A stretch of DNA of 64,000 nt from a bacterium (GCA_030613005.1 JAUWMV010000002.1:1-64000), one strand, 5' to 3'. Positions 7,627-19,800 are shown, numbered from the stretch's first letter. Notes: a model not told the origin generated them from the letters alone. Numbers and translations are program-made.

Positions 7627-9561
7627 GTGTTAAGGAATTCTTTAAATTATATTCGATTGGCTCAATCTTGTGTTTTAATCGTTGTAATGTTTTCTTTAGT
7701 ATGTGCAGAACAACTGACGAGAGCTAAGGCAATCGAGATTGCTCTTAAATCTCAGAAAATTAGCATCGATAATGTAACCTTAATAGTGCCATTTCAAAAA
7801 GATTCCCTTAGACTCTCAATTATTGATAAATACTTAGACAATCCATTAAAAGCTGCGGAAATTTCGGATAGTATTATTAATTCACTTGATACTAATGATA
7901 TATATCAACTAGTTTCGTCTTCTGCATTCCTTCTTGATTTAACTACTAATATTCCTGTAATGGGCGAAACCAAAGAAGTTTACCCATGGAAGGAAAATGT
8001 AAATATACCACCTAAATTAAAAATGGCTTTGGATGTTTTAATAACTTCCTTTGTTGATGCACGTAATAATATGACTCTTGCCTTTTCTGACCTCGATTCA
8101 TTTCAGATAGATTCGATACTTAAAAATTCATTGAAATTTCTTGCTCCAGATCATCGAAGAATTGATAATCAGGTTAACCTTGCAACTGCATTGGAAAAAG
8201 ACATAAGAGATCTTGAGGAAGAAACCGCAGATAACCGTTTTTTCGAGCTTGCTGGAAAAGTTAAAATGCAAAAAATATTAGCGGCTGCACTATCTATATC
8301 AAAAGCTACAACAAATTCAATCGAATTGGTTAAAGCGGTTAAAGCAATTTCTGGAACAACCACAGTTCCCTCAAATATAGCTTATGGAGATATAGTTTAT
8401 TATGCAGAGACAGAATTTGGACCTATTATCGTAGGTGGTATTGGTCCAACTGTATATCTCGGTAATTTTGCTATAATAATCGATCTTGGCGGTGATGATA
8501 ATTATTTTGGGACAGCTGGTGGAACAGACACCTTAAATGAATTTTCAGTTCTAATCGATCTCGAGGGCAATGATCTTTACTGGTCGGGATCTCATTTCTC
8601 GATAGCTTCTGGATTGGGTGGTATAGGAATTATTTACGATGGAAACGGTAACGATATATACCGAGTAGAAAATTATAATCTTGGATGTGGTTTTTTTGGC
8701 TGGGGAATTCTGTGGGACTCGAATGGTGATGACTCATATATTGGGAATACATCAGTGATTGGTGCTGGATTTATGGGGTGCGGTATTATTATGGATGTAA
8801 ATGGATTTGACAAATACCAATCTAACTTATATTCGCAAGGCTTTGGATTTGTTAAAGGTCTTGGAGTTCTTATAGATATTAATGGGAATGATTCATATAT
8901 GTGTACCGGTTCGATTATTGAGAAAACTAACTATTATAATCATTATCTAAGCCTTTCTCAAGGTTACGGTTTTGGATACAGACCAGATTACCCAGGAGGT
9001 GTTGGTATACTTGCCGATTTCAAGGGCAATGATTTCTATACTGCCGACATTTTCGCACAGGGTGGAGCAAATTGGCTTTCTGTAGGAATTCTTTACGACT
9101 CAGAGGGAAATGATGTTTACAACGCATATCAGTATGCCCAAGGATCAGCTTTGCATTTAGCTTCAGGAGTATTAATAGATAAGCTTGGCGATGATGTTTA
9201 TATATCACACGGAACCTCACAAGGTTGCGGTGATGATTTATCTGTCGGTTATTTAAATGATCGAGCTGGTGATGATAACTATGTTGTATGGGATATTTCA
9301 CAAGGTTCCGGAAATGCAAATGGCATCGGTGTTTTAATTGATGAGGGAAATGGTAAAGACAGTTATACAAATAAAGACAACTTCGATATTCGCGGATTCG
9401 GAACCTGGCGAAAAGAATTTGGTTCTATTGGAATTTTTCTCGATTTAGGTGGTATAGATTCCTATAATGGCAAGGGCAAAGATAATTCCTTCTGGATTTT
9501 TTCAACATACGGTATTGGAATAGATTTTCAAGAGAACCACGGACTTAAATCGAGTGAATGA
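7627..9561 (+). CDS. Secreted GxDxY-repeat protein, likely beta-solenoid
   Basis: I chose the GTG start at 7627 because GGGAGGA (7617-7623) lies just before it; an ATG at 7615 contains that site and would add four residues. A signal peptide (about SCVLIVVMFSLVCA) is followed by a helical region up to residue 280. Then come about 12 copies of a unit near 29 residues long. Each unit has a hydrophobic strand with two glycines and then D-x-x-G-(N/D)-D-x-Y, for example IDLEGNDLYW, YDGNGNDIYR, YDSEGNDVYN and NDRAGDDNYV. The spacing and the Asp/Gly turns suggest a solenoid that may bind calcium; this is inference. It overlaps the next gene by four bases (ATGA). I know no characterised family with this exact repeat. 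Confidence 0.65.
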   Translation: MLRNSLNYIRLAQSCVLIVVMFSLVCAEQLTRAKAIEIALKSQKISIDNVTLIVPFQKDSLRLSIIDKYLDNPLKAAEISDSIINSLDTNDIYQLVSSSAFLLDLTTNIPVMGETKEVYPWKENVNIPPKLKMALDVLITSFVDARNNMTLAFSDLDSFQIDSILKNSLKFLAPDHRRIDNQVNLATALEKDIRDLEEETADNRFFELAGKVKMQKILAAALSISKATTNSIELVKAVKAISGTTTVPSNIAYGDIVYYAETEFGPIIVGGIGPTVYLGNFAIIIDLGGDDNYFGTAGGTDTLNEFSVLIDLEGNDLYWSGSHFSIASGLGGIGIIYDGNGNDIYRVENYNLGCGFFGWGILWDSNGDDSYIGNTSVIGAGFMGCGIIMDVNGFDKYQSNLYSQGFGFVKGLGVLIDINGNDSYMCTGSIIEKTNYYNHYLSLSQGYGFGYRPDYPGGVGILADFKGNDFYTADIFAQGGANWLSVGILYDSEGNDVYNAYQYAQGSALHLASGVLIDKLGDDVYISHGTSQGCGDDLSVGYLNDRAGDDNYVVWDISQGSGNANGIGVLIDEGNGKDSYTNKDNFDIRGFGTWRKEFGSIGIFLDLGGIDSYNGKGKDNSFWIFSTYGIGIDFQENHGLKSSE

Positions 9562-10517
9562 CTATAAAATTAAGAATGAGAAGAAAAGTGATAATCCTTA
9601 AGAAATACATTATATTAGCTATCTTTATAATAAACATACCTTTATGGTCATCCTCAGAGAACCGATATCAAAAATGGTTTGCAATAGCTTCTATGGAAGA
9701 TATTAAATTTAAGGTTGAGGAAAGAAAGGCTTTTGAGAATATGATATCCGCAGGCTCAGACGCTGCTCCATATTTGATTTCACAACTTGGAAGAAGTAAT
9801 CCTAAAAAACATGACAAAGCAATGGAGATATTAATAAATATTAATAAAAATGCAGTTCCATATTTGATTGAATCGCTATCGGATACTAGTAATAGAGTTT
9901 CTTCATCGGCAGCCAAACTACTTGGAGAAATTGGAGATAAAAGAGCAGTTCCTTCTCTGAAATTAGCTGCTATGCATGGTAATGCGGATTTAAAAAGTAA
10001 CTCATGTTGGGCATTGGGGCAAATTAATGATAAAACTTCCACTGCAATATTAGTTGGAGCATTAACTGATCAATCCTCTTACGCTAGATTATCTGCAGCT
10101 TATGCTCTGGGAAACTTAAAATCATACAATAGTATTGAACCTCTTTTCAAACTTTTATCGGATGTAAATTATTCTGTTAGACTTGCAGCATTTGATGCCT
10201 TGAGCAGAATGCCTTACAAGCAAATTGCGGAAATATCAACCAATCGAATCGAAATATCCGAACCACATGAGAAATACTTTTTAATCGTTCTTGTCGGTAC
10301 TTGTGATAGTAACGGTTCTTTGAATACATTAGAACCGCTTCTTCAGAGTACAGATCAATTCATCCGAGGATTTACGTGTGAGGCTTTAAGTTATCGAAGA
10401 GGGAATTATCGAGCCGCAAATCTTTTAAAAAAAGCTCTGTGGGATAGTTCCCCTTTTGTGAGAATGAAAGCCCGAAATTCCCTTTTTAAAATTAAACAGG
10501 GTCAAACTGTTAAATGA
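9558..10517 (+). CDS. Exported HEAT-repeat protein
   Basis: The start ATG overlaps the stop of the GxDxY-repeat gene, so translation is coupled. Residues 10-33 form a basic end and a hydrophobic segment ([22 protein letters not shown]), a signal peptide or anchor. From about residue 55 there are at least five HEAT (PBS-lyase type) repeats, seen as [60 protein letters not shown] and [24 protein letters not shown] repeats are protein-binding scaffolds. Its place between two secreted partners suggests a periplasmic adaptor for them. It overlaps the next gene by four bases. No enzymatic motif is visible. Confidence 0.7.
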   Translation: MTIKLRMRRKVIILKKYIILAIFIINIPLWSSSENRYQKWFAIASMEDIKFKVEERKAFENMISAGSDAAPYLISQLGRSNPKKHDKAMEILININKNAVPYLIESLSDTSNRVSSSAAKLLGEIGDKRAVPSLKLAAMHGNADLKSNSCWALGQINDKTSTAILVGALTDQSSYARLSAAYALGNLKSYNSIEPLFKLLSDVNYSVRLAAFDALSRMPYKQIAEISTNRIEISEPHEKYFLIVLVGTCDSNGSLNTLEPLLQSTDQFIRGFTCEALSYRRGNYRAANLLKKALWDSSPFVRMKARNSLFKIKQGQTVK

Positions 10518-13093
10518 AATGTACAAACATAATATTATATTCTTCCTTAATATTCATTCTACTTTCACCTTCTTTGATTTATTCCACCGAATCGAAAGTT
10601 ATTTTTCATTATAATACCTCCTCGATCAATAACTATCCTAATGTAGAAATAATCGATGAAAAAGAGTGTAATGTTGCTCTTGTTCTTTCTGGTGGTGGAG
10701 CGAGAGGGTTATCTCAAATAGGTGTAATTGAAATTTTAGATAGTGCAGGCATAAAACCCGATATAATAATAGGAACAAGTATAGGAGCGGTAATAGGCGG
10801 TCTCTATGCGAGTGGCTATTCTCCACAGGAGATGATCGAATTAACAAATCAAATAGATTGGCAGTCATTTTTTACGGATATAAGTGAAAGAGCAGCGATT
10901 CTTCAGACATTAAAGGAAAGCTCGGAAAAATACGTTGTGACTATTCGATTTAAATCTGGAAAGCCGGTATTTCCAATAGGATATCTTGGAGCACAAAAAC
11001 TTTTGCAGAAGATAAACGAGCTAACTGCCTCAGCTACAATCTTATGTAACGGTGATTTTAACAAGTTAAATATACCATTTAGAGTCGTTTTCACAGATTT
11101 AATTACTGGTGAAGCAATTGTACTTTCAAATGGTAACTTAAGTCAAGCTATTAGAGCATCAATCAGTATTCCATTGATATTTAAGCCTTTTCCATTGGAT
11201 AGCTATCTAGCAGTTGATGGTGGATTGCGGATGCCTGTTCCAATCGAAGTTGCTAAAGATATGAAATGTACGAATATAATTGCTATAAATTCAACTGCGG
11301 ATCTTTTCTCTAAAGAACAATTAAATTCTCTACCAGGGATTGTTGAGCAAACTACAACATTAATGCAGAAGGATATAATAGCATTGGAAAAAGAAATGAC
11401 TGATTTTTGGATTGAACCCAATTTGACAGGTCAAAATTCAATAGACTTTTCAAATGTCGATACTCTAATAGAAATAGGTCGTCAAGCAGCAAGAGAAATA
11501 ATTGCCGAGATAACAAATAAAGTTAAGCCTTCTACATTCGTAAAAATTGACTCAGTTGTTTTTGACAGTAATATAGTTGACATAGAAAACGTTTTTCCCA
11601 TCGGAGAAGTTAAGACATCGATTATTAAAAATATTTTAGATTCATTGGTGGAAAGTGGAAATTTTGAACAGGTTAGTTGTTCACTTTTAAAAAATTCTTT
11701 GCATATTCACCTAAAACCATGCAAAAATAATTACAATCTCAAAATTCATGGGAATTGCATTCACGAAAAAACTATCAAATCTGTAATAGATTCATTTCAA
11801 ACTGAAAAATTTAGTATGTCCATTGTGAAAAATAATATAAAAAAAATAATTACAACTTACCATGAAAACGGTTTCACATTAGCTCGTTGTGATACAGTAT
11901 TAATAATAGGTGACACAATTAGTGCTTTTATCAACGAAGGAATAATTGACGGCATTCGATGGGAAGGCAATAAACTAACCCACATCTGGGTTTTGAAAAG
12001 TTACTTCTTAATTAAACCAGGAGAGCCTTTTAATAATGAGAAAATTAAAAATAGTATATCCAATCTTTATTCTACAGGACTTTTTGATTGGGTAGGATAT
12101 GAACTTGCAGTAAACGAGGAAAATAAGATTATACTCACGATAAATCTACATGAAAAGCCAAATATGGCGTTAAGATTTGGGGTAAGATACGATGAACGAA
12201 TCAAAACAGAAGCAGCCCTTGGTATTTATGACGATAATTTATTTGGAACATCTTTAAGAATAGGTATCGAAGGTTATGGCGGTTCAAGAAGACAGTCGTT
12301 ATCTCTTGCCTTCAATGCGGATAGAATTTGGAAAACAACTTTTGCTTCGATTATTGCAGTTAAATATGATCGAGATAGATTCGATCACTTTTCAAACTAC
12401 AGAATTACAAATTCAGATTGGATCGAGAAGTCTGGAGTATCTGTTTCCATTGGACCGCAAGTTAGAAAACTTGGTATGTTGCTTCTGGAGCTTGAATTTA
12501 AAGAAGTTAAGGTAAATCCGTTTGATGAAGGTTCACCTGAAATATTTAGGATGAACAAATTTAAAGCTAAATCTGTAATAGACACCTACGATAAAAGACA
12601 GTTCCCAATAAACGGTCATTACCTATCGATGAATTTTGAGATGAGTCAAGATATTCTAGGTGGTGAAACATCATTCACAAAATATTTAGCTTATTGTGAT
12701 ATAAAATATACACCAGGAATTATCACAGTTTCTGGATGGGGTGTTGTTGGTTTTATTGCTGGCTCTCCTCCATTCTTCGAGAAATTTGGAGTTGGGAAAT
12801 ACCACTATATTTGGGGTTTTAGAAGCGATGAGGTTACAACGGATAATATTTTAAATCTGGGTCTAGACATTAGATTGAATTTATCGAAAAAGCTTAAAAG
12901 GCTCTATATAATTTGTGGAATAGCTATGAATAATCTTTGGGATCAGAACGATAAATTTGAAATCAGTAATGGAATTTTAAGCAGCGGAATTGGTTTAGGT
13001 TTAGAAACTCCTATAGGTCCTGTTTTCACGAGATGGGGAAGATCAACTGAATATATTGATTACTTTTCGTTTTCTGTGGGATATAATTTTTAG
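10514..13093 (+). CDS. Patatin-like phospholipase fused to POTRA and Omp85 barrel
   Basis: The 859-residue protein starts with a signal peptide and then a patatin domain (about residues 50-330). It has the oxyanion loop [11 protein letters not shown] (about 58-68), the nucleophile motif GTSIG (serine near 89) and the catalytic Asp in VDGG near 234, so the serine-aspartate dyad is complete. Residues 345-545 look like two or three POTRA repeats (for example [20 protein letters not shown] and [20 protein letters not shown]). The rest is an Omp85-type barrel that begins [11 protein letters not shown] and ends [10 protein letters not shown] with a terminal Phe. This is the type Vd (PlpD/FplA) autotransporter plan, but with more than the usual single POTRA. 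It is the third gene of the coupled cassette. Confidence 0.85.
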   Translation: MKCTNIILYSSLIFILLSPSLIYSTESKVIFHYNTSSINNYPNVEIIDEKECNVALVLSGGGARGLSQIGVIEILDSAGIKPDIIIGTSIGAVIGGLYASGYSPQEMIELTNQIDWQSFFTDISERAAILQTLKESSEKYVVTIRFKSGKPVFPIGYLGAQKLLQKINELTASATILCNGDFNKLNIPFRVVFTDLITGEAIVLSNGNLSQAIRASISIPLIFKPFPLDSYLAVDGGLRMPVPIEVAKDMKCTNIIAINSTADLFSKEQLNSLPGIVEQTTTLMQKDIIALEKEMTDFWIEPNLTGQNSIDFSNVDTLIEIGRQAAREIIAEITNKVKPSTFVKIDSVVFDSNIVDIENVFPIGEVKTSIIKNILDSLVESGNFEQVSCSLLKNSLHIHLKPCKNNYNLKIHGNCIHEKTIKSVIDSFQTEKFSMSIVKNNIKKIITTYHENGFTLARCDTVLIIGDTISAFINEGIIDGIRWEGNKLTHIWVLKSYFLIKPGEPFNNEKIKNSISNLYSTGLFDWVGYELAVNEENKIILTINLHEKPNMALRFGVRYDERIKTEAALGIYDDNLFGTSLRIGIEGYGGSRRQSLSLAFNADRIWKTTFASIIAVKYDRDRFDHFSNYRITNSDWIEKSGVSVSIGPQVRKLGMLLLELEFKEVKVNPFDEGSPEIFRMNKFKAKSVIDTYDKRQFPINGHYLSMNFEMSQDILGGETSFTKYLAYCDIKYTPGIITVSGWGVVGFIAGSPPFFEKFGVGKYHYIWGFRSDEVTTDNILNLGLDIRLNLSKKLKRLYIICGIAMNNLWDQNDKFEISNGILSSGIGLGLETPIGPVFTRWGRSTEYIDYFSFSVGYNF

Positions 13094-13254
13094 TGCAGCA
13101 CAAGATATTATTTGGATAAATTTATTGTATCACCAGCGTATATATACCTTTTGTTGATAATCCCATTAAATATTTAACATAGATTATCTCTTTAATGAAG
13201 GCAAGAAGCTTAATTATAAATCATATTAATTGATTTAAGTAAATATTGATATGA

Positions 13255-14196
13255 TTATTTGGGTAATTCGAATTTAAGATCGAGTGCATGTTTCCATGGT
13301 AGTTTATACGGTTCTTCCACAACAGCATAGCTTATATCAATATTTTGGAGGAAAGTAATACGTGTTTTAAAACCAAAACCTGCGGAAAATAAACCATCCT
13401 TGAGTCCAAATCTTAATGCAATTCCATTTAGGTTTTTTATTGGAACGAATTCAATACCGAGACCATAATTTATATCTGATGCCTCATATTTCCAAATGTC
13501 AGCTGAAAAGGCAACCGGTAATACAAACTCTGGATTCTCGTATCTTAACCCACCTCTGATAAGAATGGGAAAGTCTTCGTTGCTGACGTTACCGTTTCCA
13601 TAATAATTGCTAGAGTTCCAGGAATATTTAAGAGAAATATTGTATACACTGAAACCAAAAATCGATCTATATTTTTTCAAATCGTAGAAAAAGCCGAAAG
13701 CGAGACCTGCAGAATATGCCTTGATATTAACCAAATTTGATTGCACATATTGTACACCTAAACCTCCATGAAAACCACGGTGAATTTCACCGCCAAAGGC
13801 GAAGTAAATAGCATCCTGATTGTTTCCGATAGTTCCAATCAAATGCCCGTCGATATCTCTTTGTTCAACGTTGTCGACGCTTGAATGTATCCATGTTAAC
13901 GCTATCCCAGCACCACCACTTATTTCTGAACTTAACGAAGCGTAATATAAAATTCGACCAAGAGATAAAAATTGATTACCGAATCCTATTGAAGTCGCAC
14001 CTCTCGAGGATACTAAAGCAGGATTATAATATGCAGCATAAAGACTTGTATGGTACGCAGCACCAGTATTCCCAATAGCCAAATGCTCTGCTGAGGTTCC
14101 CATCCAAAGGAATTTAGCTGGTTCGCCAGTTCCAAAGACAATATTTACGAGAAATAAAATTGATAATAAGTTAGCCTTACTCACTTTTAACTCCAT
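13255..14196 (-). CDS. PorV/PorQ-like outer-membrane barrel
   Basis: The 313-residue protein has a signal peptide (cut near GTGEPAKF) and the family pattern FLWMGTSAEHLAIGNTGAAY, then YAAYYNPALVSSRGATSIGF: an N-terminal strand pair followed by an NPA motif. Alternating aromatic and small residues continue to the end, as in a beta-barrel (INYGLGIEFVPIKNL, GIALRFGLKDGLFSAGFGFK). PorV-type proteins in Bacteroidetes shuttle cargo of the type IX system. Here the gene shares one base (TAATG) with the stop of the barrel-OmpA gene upstream, so it belongs to the same operon as the large adhesin-like protein. A function in export or surface retention of that protein is inference. Confidence 0.7.
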   Translation of the reverse strand: MELKVSKANLLSILFLVNIVFGTGEPAKFLWMGTSAEHLAIGNTGAAYHTSLYAAYYNPALVSSRGATSIGFGNQFLSLGRILYYASLSSEISGGAGIALTWIHSSVDNVEQRDIDGHLIGTIGNNQDAIYFAFGGEIHRGFHGGLGVQYVQSNLVNIKAYSAGLAFGFFYDLKKYRSIFGFSVYNISLKYSWNSSNYYGNGNVSNEDFPILIRGGLRYENPEFVLPVAFSADIWKYEASDINYGLGIEFVPIKNLNGIALRFGLKDGLFSAGFGFKTRITFLQNIDISYAVVEEPYKLPWKHALDLKFELPK

Positions 14197-16868
14197 TACT
14201 TTTTGTATTTGTATTCAAGCATAACTCGACGATTAATACTTCTACCATATGGTGAACTATTATCACCAAGTATAAGGTCTTTTAATTTATATGGTCTTTC
14301 ATAACTATAACCCTTAAAGTCTAATTCACAATTATTATTTTCAAGCCATTTATGTAATAGACTCTCATCAACCTGGGCAAAATATGCAATAAATTTTCTT
14401 AAAATCTCATATTCACGCTTTGCTCGCTGGGTAGATAGCTCTCTATTTCTTTTAAAGGTTCCAATATCGTCGGTATGACCTTGAATCTCAGCACATTGTT
14501 TATATCCTGAATCTACTCGCGCAACAAAGAGTTTTGCAAAATTGAAGAGCCTTCTTTCAAGATATTTAGATAAAGGTTCGCTCTCATCAAAAACGAATTC
14601 TACTATCAGCATGTTCTCTGTGGCATCCAGTTGTTCCCTTGGACTTAGAGTGATTGTCTTTTTTGATTCTATAATTCTAGTGATTTTGTATATGTCTGTT
14701 AAAGTGAGTCTGAGTTTATAGTGGATTCTAGGGGCAATTAAATTTTTCGTATCGATTTTCCAACCCCATTCGATCTGTTCTGGAGGCTTTCCAGTTCCAT
14801 CAGCTAACGGATAAGCTAATTTGTTCTCGATATCGACTATTTCTATAATCCAGCTTTCAAAATCCTCCTCGATACCACCTATCAAGATTTTGTTCTCATA
14901 GGGTTTAATATCTTTCCAAGATTGCGAGAAGGGGTATTTATCTCGTGGTCTAAACAGAATGCCATCAGGATCTATAATCCAGTTGATTTGTGGAGAATAA
15001 CCGTAATCTGCGATAACTCGCATTCTAAGCTCTGGATTTTCATTAATAAATGCGCTTTTTAGTGAATCAGCATTTCTTAAGTCGTCTTTATCCTCACTTG
15101 AGCTCATTATAATTAACCTAAATTCTGGATTATTCTTTAGCATTTCAGCGAATGCATCGAGCATTTTCGGTTTCTTTGAAAGTTTAACATCAAATTCAAC
15201 TCTTCGATTTTCCTCCTCAAAACGAATATCTGTCTCTTTAACTTGACTGACAATTCTAGGTCTATTCTTATCGTATTCATCGAGAGTTTCAATTTGGTCG
15301 ATGACTCCTCTTTTTTCAAATTCTCGAAGAACCATTCTGGATCGCGAATTAGCAAGGTCTAATGCGTTTAACTCATTTCGAGTAGCAAATCCACAAACAA
15401 CAAGCCTTGCATCAGAGTTGAGTTTCAAGCGTTTGGAGTATTCGTCGATTAGTTTTATTCCGTTTGTATCAACCATTGAATCGTTTAATGAAAAGAAAAT
15501 AACTGGAACTAAAGGCTCTTCCTCGACTTTTACTATTATTTTAGTTGCTGAAAGATTAGCGACTTCGGGTTCAATCGAGATATTGAATGTTCTCTTGCTA
15601 ACGATAACTGTAAATTCCTTACAGTTATTATCAAGGTTCTTTTCTTCCTTAGCTGGAGATATTTCTGGAAGTGAAGAACCTTCATCGTTTGCACAAACTC
15701 GAATTATATATTCACCATAAGACTTGGGCTTCCAATTTTTTGATATCTGGATAATTTGCCCCGGAGCTAATGAGTCAACTATTGTAGTCGGAAATATCTT
15801 TTTCCATTTATTTCTATCGTAAATGCCAAATGTTATAGGGAAAGCGTGCATAGTATATCTTCCGGTATTGGTTATCTGTGCAAGTATTTTATTCATTTTA
15901 CCTTCAATAGGTTTATCCATAAGAACTACTTGGATGAGAACAATATCTGGTATTGGAATACGTTGAGAAAATCCTCTTATTGTTAAGCCAAAACTATGTG
16001 CCAATAGACCAGCATCTTTTAAATCCTTTTCAGTGGGTATTTCCATTGCATAGTCCAATTCCATGCCATTGAGGAATCCACCGATGTTTAGTCCTAATCC
16101 TGCCGCGAATCTTGTGGAATTTATCCCAGCACGCCAAGTTAGAAATCTGTAATATAATTTTCCAAAGGCTCCGATGTGAATTATAGGATTTGTTTCACCT
16201 CCTATTGTGAAACTTTTAGCGCTTAAGGCGATCGATGGTAAGAAATAGTCAGAAAGAGCATAATTTACACCTACATAGACTTTGAATGGAATTTTTGAAT
16301 CGATGTTGTTTTCGATCGACATATTCGGGGAGTTTATATCGAGGGCAGATAGTCCAAGACGAAGCTTTTTAATTGGTCGCCAGAGAATTCCAGCAGAGAC
16401 AGTTGGAGCGACTTTTGAATTTTTGTTAACAGGATCATCAAGCGGAAGATCGAAATAACGTTGATAAAATCCAAATGAAATACCAAGATCAAATTCTTTG
16501 AATTTGTAAGAGTAAATTCCAGAAAATCGCACTTGACCGAAAGTATGAAGTTTTGAATTAGAGAGATAAATAGCAATACCGTGATTCCACCCTATTAACC
16601 TTCCATAACTAAAAAATCCTTGCTGAGCCTTGTTATCAATTCCTATTGTAGGTTGCCTGTATCCAAGACTCAAAACTGCATTGTTAAAATTTGATGCGAA
16701 AGCAGGATTATATATAAAGGATGATGCATCCAAAGGATATGCAATCGCAGATGTAGCGAGAGAAGCATTCTTCACACTAAGCTCTAAGTAATCAGCGTAA
16801 CATATTGTGAATGCGAGTAATAGTGTAAGTATATATTTTATATCTCTTTTCAAAAGAAGTCCTTTCAT
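14196..16868 (-). CDS. Outer-membrane barrel fused to OmpA-type domains
   Basis: The 890-residue protein has a signal peptide, then a barrel-like domain of about 300 residues with the ASFIYNPAFASNF motif near residue 50, similar in style to PorP/SprF and PorV proteins. A CARDB-like beta domain follows (about 320-440). Then comes an OmpA-like segment (RLVVCGFATRNELNALDLAN, SRSRMVLREFEKRG, about 490-525), a second beta region, and a C-terminal OmpA peptidoglycan-binding domain (IQGHTDDIGTFKRNRELSTQ, then RSINRRVMLEYKYKK). It would span the outer membrane and bind the cell wall. It overlaps the large gene upstream by four bases (ATGA). The join of barrel and OmpA parts in one chain is unusual. 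Confidence 0.75.
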   Translation of the reverse strand: MKGLLLKRDIKYILTLLLAFTICYADYLELSVKNASLATSAIAYPLDASSFIYNPAFASNFNNAVLSLGYRQPTIGIDNKAQQGFFSYGRLIGWNHGIAIYLSNSKLHTFGQVRFSGIYSYKFKEFDLGISFGFYQRYFDLPLDDPVNKNSKVAPTVSAGILWRPIKKLRLGLSALDINSPNMSIENNIDSKIPFKVYVGVNYALSDYFLPSIALSAKSFTIGGETNPIIHIGAFGKLYYRFLTWRAGINSTRFAAGLGLNIGGFLNGMELDYAMEIPTEKDLKDAGLLAHSFGLTIRGFSQRIPIPDIVLIQVVLMDKPIEGKMNKILAQITNTGRYTMHAFPITFGIYDRNKWKKIFPTTIVDSLAPGQIIQISKNWKPKSYGEYIIRVCANDEGSSLPEISPAKEEKNLDNNCKEFTVIVSKRTFNISIEPEVANLSATKIIVKVEEEPLVPVIFFSLNDSMVDTNGIKLIDEYSKRLKLNSDARLVVCGFATRNELNALDLANSRSRMVLREFEKRGVIDQIETLDEYDKNRPRIVSQVKETDIRFEEENRRVEFDVKLSKKPKMLDAFAEMLKNNPEFRLIIMSSSEDKDDLRNADSLKSAFINENPELRMRVIADYGYSPQINWIIDPDGILFRPRDKYPFSQSWKDIKPYENKILIGGIEEDFESWIIEIVDIENKLAYPLADGTGKPPEQIEWGWKIDTKNLIAPRIHYKLRLTLTDIYKITRIIESKKTITLSPREQLDATENMLIVEFVFDESEPLSKYLERRLFNFAKLFVARVDSGYKQCAEIQGHTDDIGTFKRNRELSTQRAKREYEILRKFIAYFAQVDESLLHKWLENNNCELDFKGYSYERPYKLKDLILGDNSSPYGRSINRRVMLEYKYKK

Positions 16869-19800
16869 CGGACAACGACAATTAAACCTTTACCAATAAT
16901 ATGATCTCCATCGTATGCAAGGTAAATATATGCACCAGCGGGACATAGCTCATTGAACTTATCCCGACCATCCCAGATGATAACGACGTTACTTGTTGAG
17001 AATTCTATAACACGTTCATAATCGATTGTGAATATTTGCACTCTGTTATCAACTCTATTTGGGAATATAAACACAACTTCATCATAAAATCCGTCGCCAT
17101 TGGGAGTGATTGTTGTTGGTTCAACTGAGAAATTTCCCTGACAAAAAATGCCAATACCTTTCAAGTATACACTAAAGAGATAGCTATAACCAACTATATC
17201 TACGCTACTTATATATTCATATGTATCTATAGGTTCGAATGTAATATTAACCCATGCTGTTTCCGAGGGATGTGTTATAATCGAGTTCTGGTTAATATTA
17301 AAATTGGATGGATCGTTGTTCTGCAAATTTAGAATTAGCGGAATCTCAATCGGGTTAAAAATATAAAATTGTCTAACTTCTGTGCTTCCAACGCATATTT
17401 CCCCGAAATCGAGCGATTCAGGACCAAATGTAAAATAGACACTATCGCAAATTATAGGAATAGGATTCAGACAGATAAAACTTCTATCGTCACCAGGACC
17501 TGTTTCACTGTCAGCATCGAATGCACACACTGAAACCCAAGTTGTATCTAAATTTAATATTATAGAATCGGATGCACAAAATGTTGAATCATCATTACGA
17601 GATAAAGATAAAGTTTCCGGAGAGTGCATCTCTGGATTATTGCTTAATAGAAAGAATGCGGTATCTATATCGGATGGGTCTCTTATCACCCAGCATGGTA
17701 AGATTCGGAAATTGCACCAACCGCTAATCACATCTGGTCCGATTATCTCAGGTGGGATCGTATCATCATCTGGAATATAGACATGGATGGATTGCGATTC
17801 AGAATAATTTGGACCACAATGAAGAGAATCGGATAATACTGAATCTAATACTCCTGATATAGAAATCTCACTCCAACAGCGTTCAGGTAGAATAATACCA
17901 GCAATTGAGAGATCAAGAGTAATAATTGAGCCATCCCAATTTATTAATACTGAGTCGTATCTAATAGTGTCGTTTTTAATGATGAATAATGTGCTTTCTG
18001 GATTAACTCCTGAATTATCAAAAATGTTATATCTTATTGTTGGATATCTTGTTACAAGAGTTTCACTATCTAAAGGCGAAATTATTAATACTTCTGGAGG
18101 TTTTCTATCTATGATAAAGGAGAATTCGAGAGAATCTCTATTTCCAAACGTATCTGATGCAGTAAATGTAGCATAAAGCGTGTCGTAATCTGTTAAAGTA
18201 TATATAGAAAAGTGTATGTAAAAAGTATCAGTGCTAATAACTGTTGAATCATGAATTACGGAATCTGTGCCAGACACGTAAAGTGAATTCATTCTAAGGC
18301 TATCAGTAGAGAATACATCAAACAATGCAGCGATTCTTTCACATGCTATTGGATGTGAATCGGGCAATATTTTCCATAGTAATGGCAGATCAAGAGAAAC
18401 GTTGAACTCCCAGCAAATGATTGTATCATTGGGATCGCAGATATCAGGAAGATCGTGGATGCTTATGCAAATTCTATGTCTGCCAGTCGATAATTCAGAT
18501 AGAGGTTGAAATGCAAGCGAATCACCATCCCAGAAGAGTGCTGAACTCGAGGAACGCCATATACCGTCTATTCCAAAAGAATCAATTATAACTGTATCTG
18601 TTATGTAATCCCAAAGTAGGATCGATATTATAGGCATTCCGGTTCCGATTCTTGAATTAACAATTGGATATATTAGACTGCCTTCTGGAGGTATGGTATC
18701 AAGAAAAAAGGTCCAGCAATATGTTCCAGACATTTCATTATCCAGAATGTCCTCTGCATAAATAATGCAAATTGTAACAGTATCTGATGTACTAAAGGAA
18801 AATGGGTTGCTTAATATCAGAGAATCACTGCTAATAATGTGGCGTAAATTTGGAGATGTTTGATTGATTATTGTTCCGTTAATTGAAAGAAGAAGCGTAT
18901 CCCAATTTACACCGGGAGTATCCTCGAGTAAAAATACTATTTCAATGTCAGGACAGGAAATAATTGAACTTTCTGTAGGACTCAGTAAGAATGGTATCGG
19001 TCCGTTAGATTCTAAATAAAATGTAAAGCAAGTATCTTTTCGATTGGGATAGCAGGAAAAAACAGTGTCGAAAATTGCGTCCTGAGCAGAAATGCAGACT
19101 ATTGCAGAATCTCCACCAGCTAAAATAATTCCAAGAGTAGAAAAGGAGATATTTATTGTATCTGAAGCCAAAGTTACACCGGGGGAAGTTATAGCTAATG
19201 TTTCATCCTCAGATAAGGTTATGATTCTTAGTGTACATATCGACCAATCGACACCTGCAATTGAATCTGAGATAGCTAATTTAACGTCTGGAGAACATTC
19301 GAAAATCAAATCCCCCGGCAAAGGAACAATAATCTCGATAACAGGAGGCTGCAAATCCACAGTAAATTCAACCGATATGGTTTCTGGAATGCATTGGTTG
19401 CCTGCTCGATCCGGTGCGCGCAGTATATTAATTCTTATGATCTCACCATCCAAATAAGGTGAAGAGGGTGTGTAAGTAATTGCTGAATCGGTAATCTCAA
19501 GTTGAGAACTGAGAAGTGTTAATGTATCAATTTCATGACTAGAAACAACTTTTACAAACCATCGATCTAAACCAATAAAATCTTCGAAATAAAATTTGAT
19601 CGTACGCAAAGAACATGATGTGAAATAACGATAAACTGAATCTATATTAATGAGCCTTGGTCCCATCGCATCAACAATAAACCAGTAATGTAAAGAATCA
19701 GTATTTCGACCACATTCTAATGCATTGTCGATAGCCCATGCTCCACAAAATATTGTATCCTCGGGTCCTAATACTACTCCCTCGCTTCTAGGATTAAAAA

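Noticed and set aside
19092-19457. An antisense open frame within the giant repeat gene, and others such as 15301-15720 and 9020-9370
   Set aside because: They lie opposite real genes with strong domain evidence, have no ribosome binding site, and have low-complexity products typical of complement frames.
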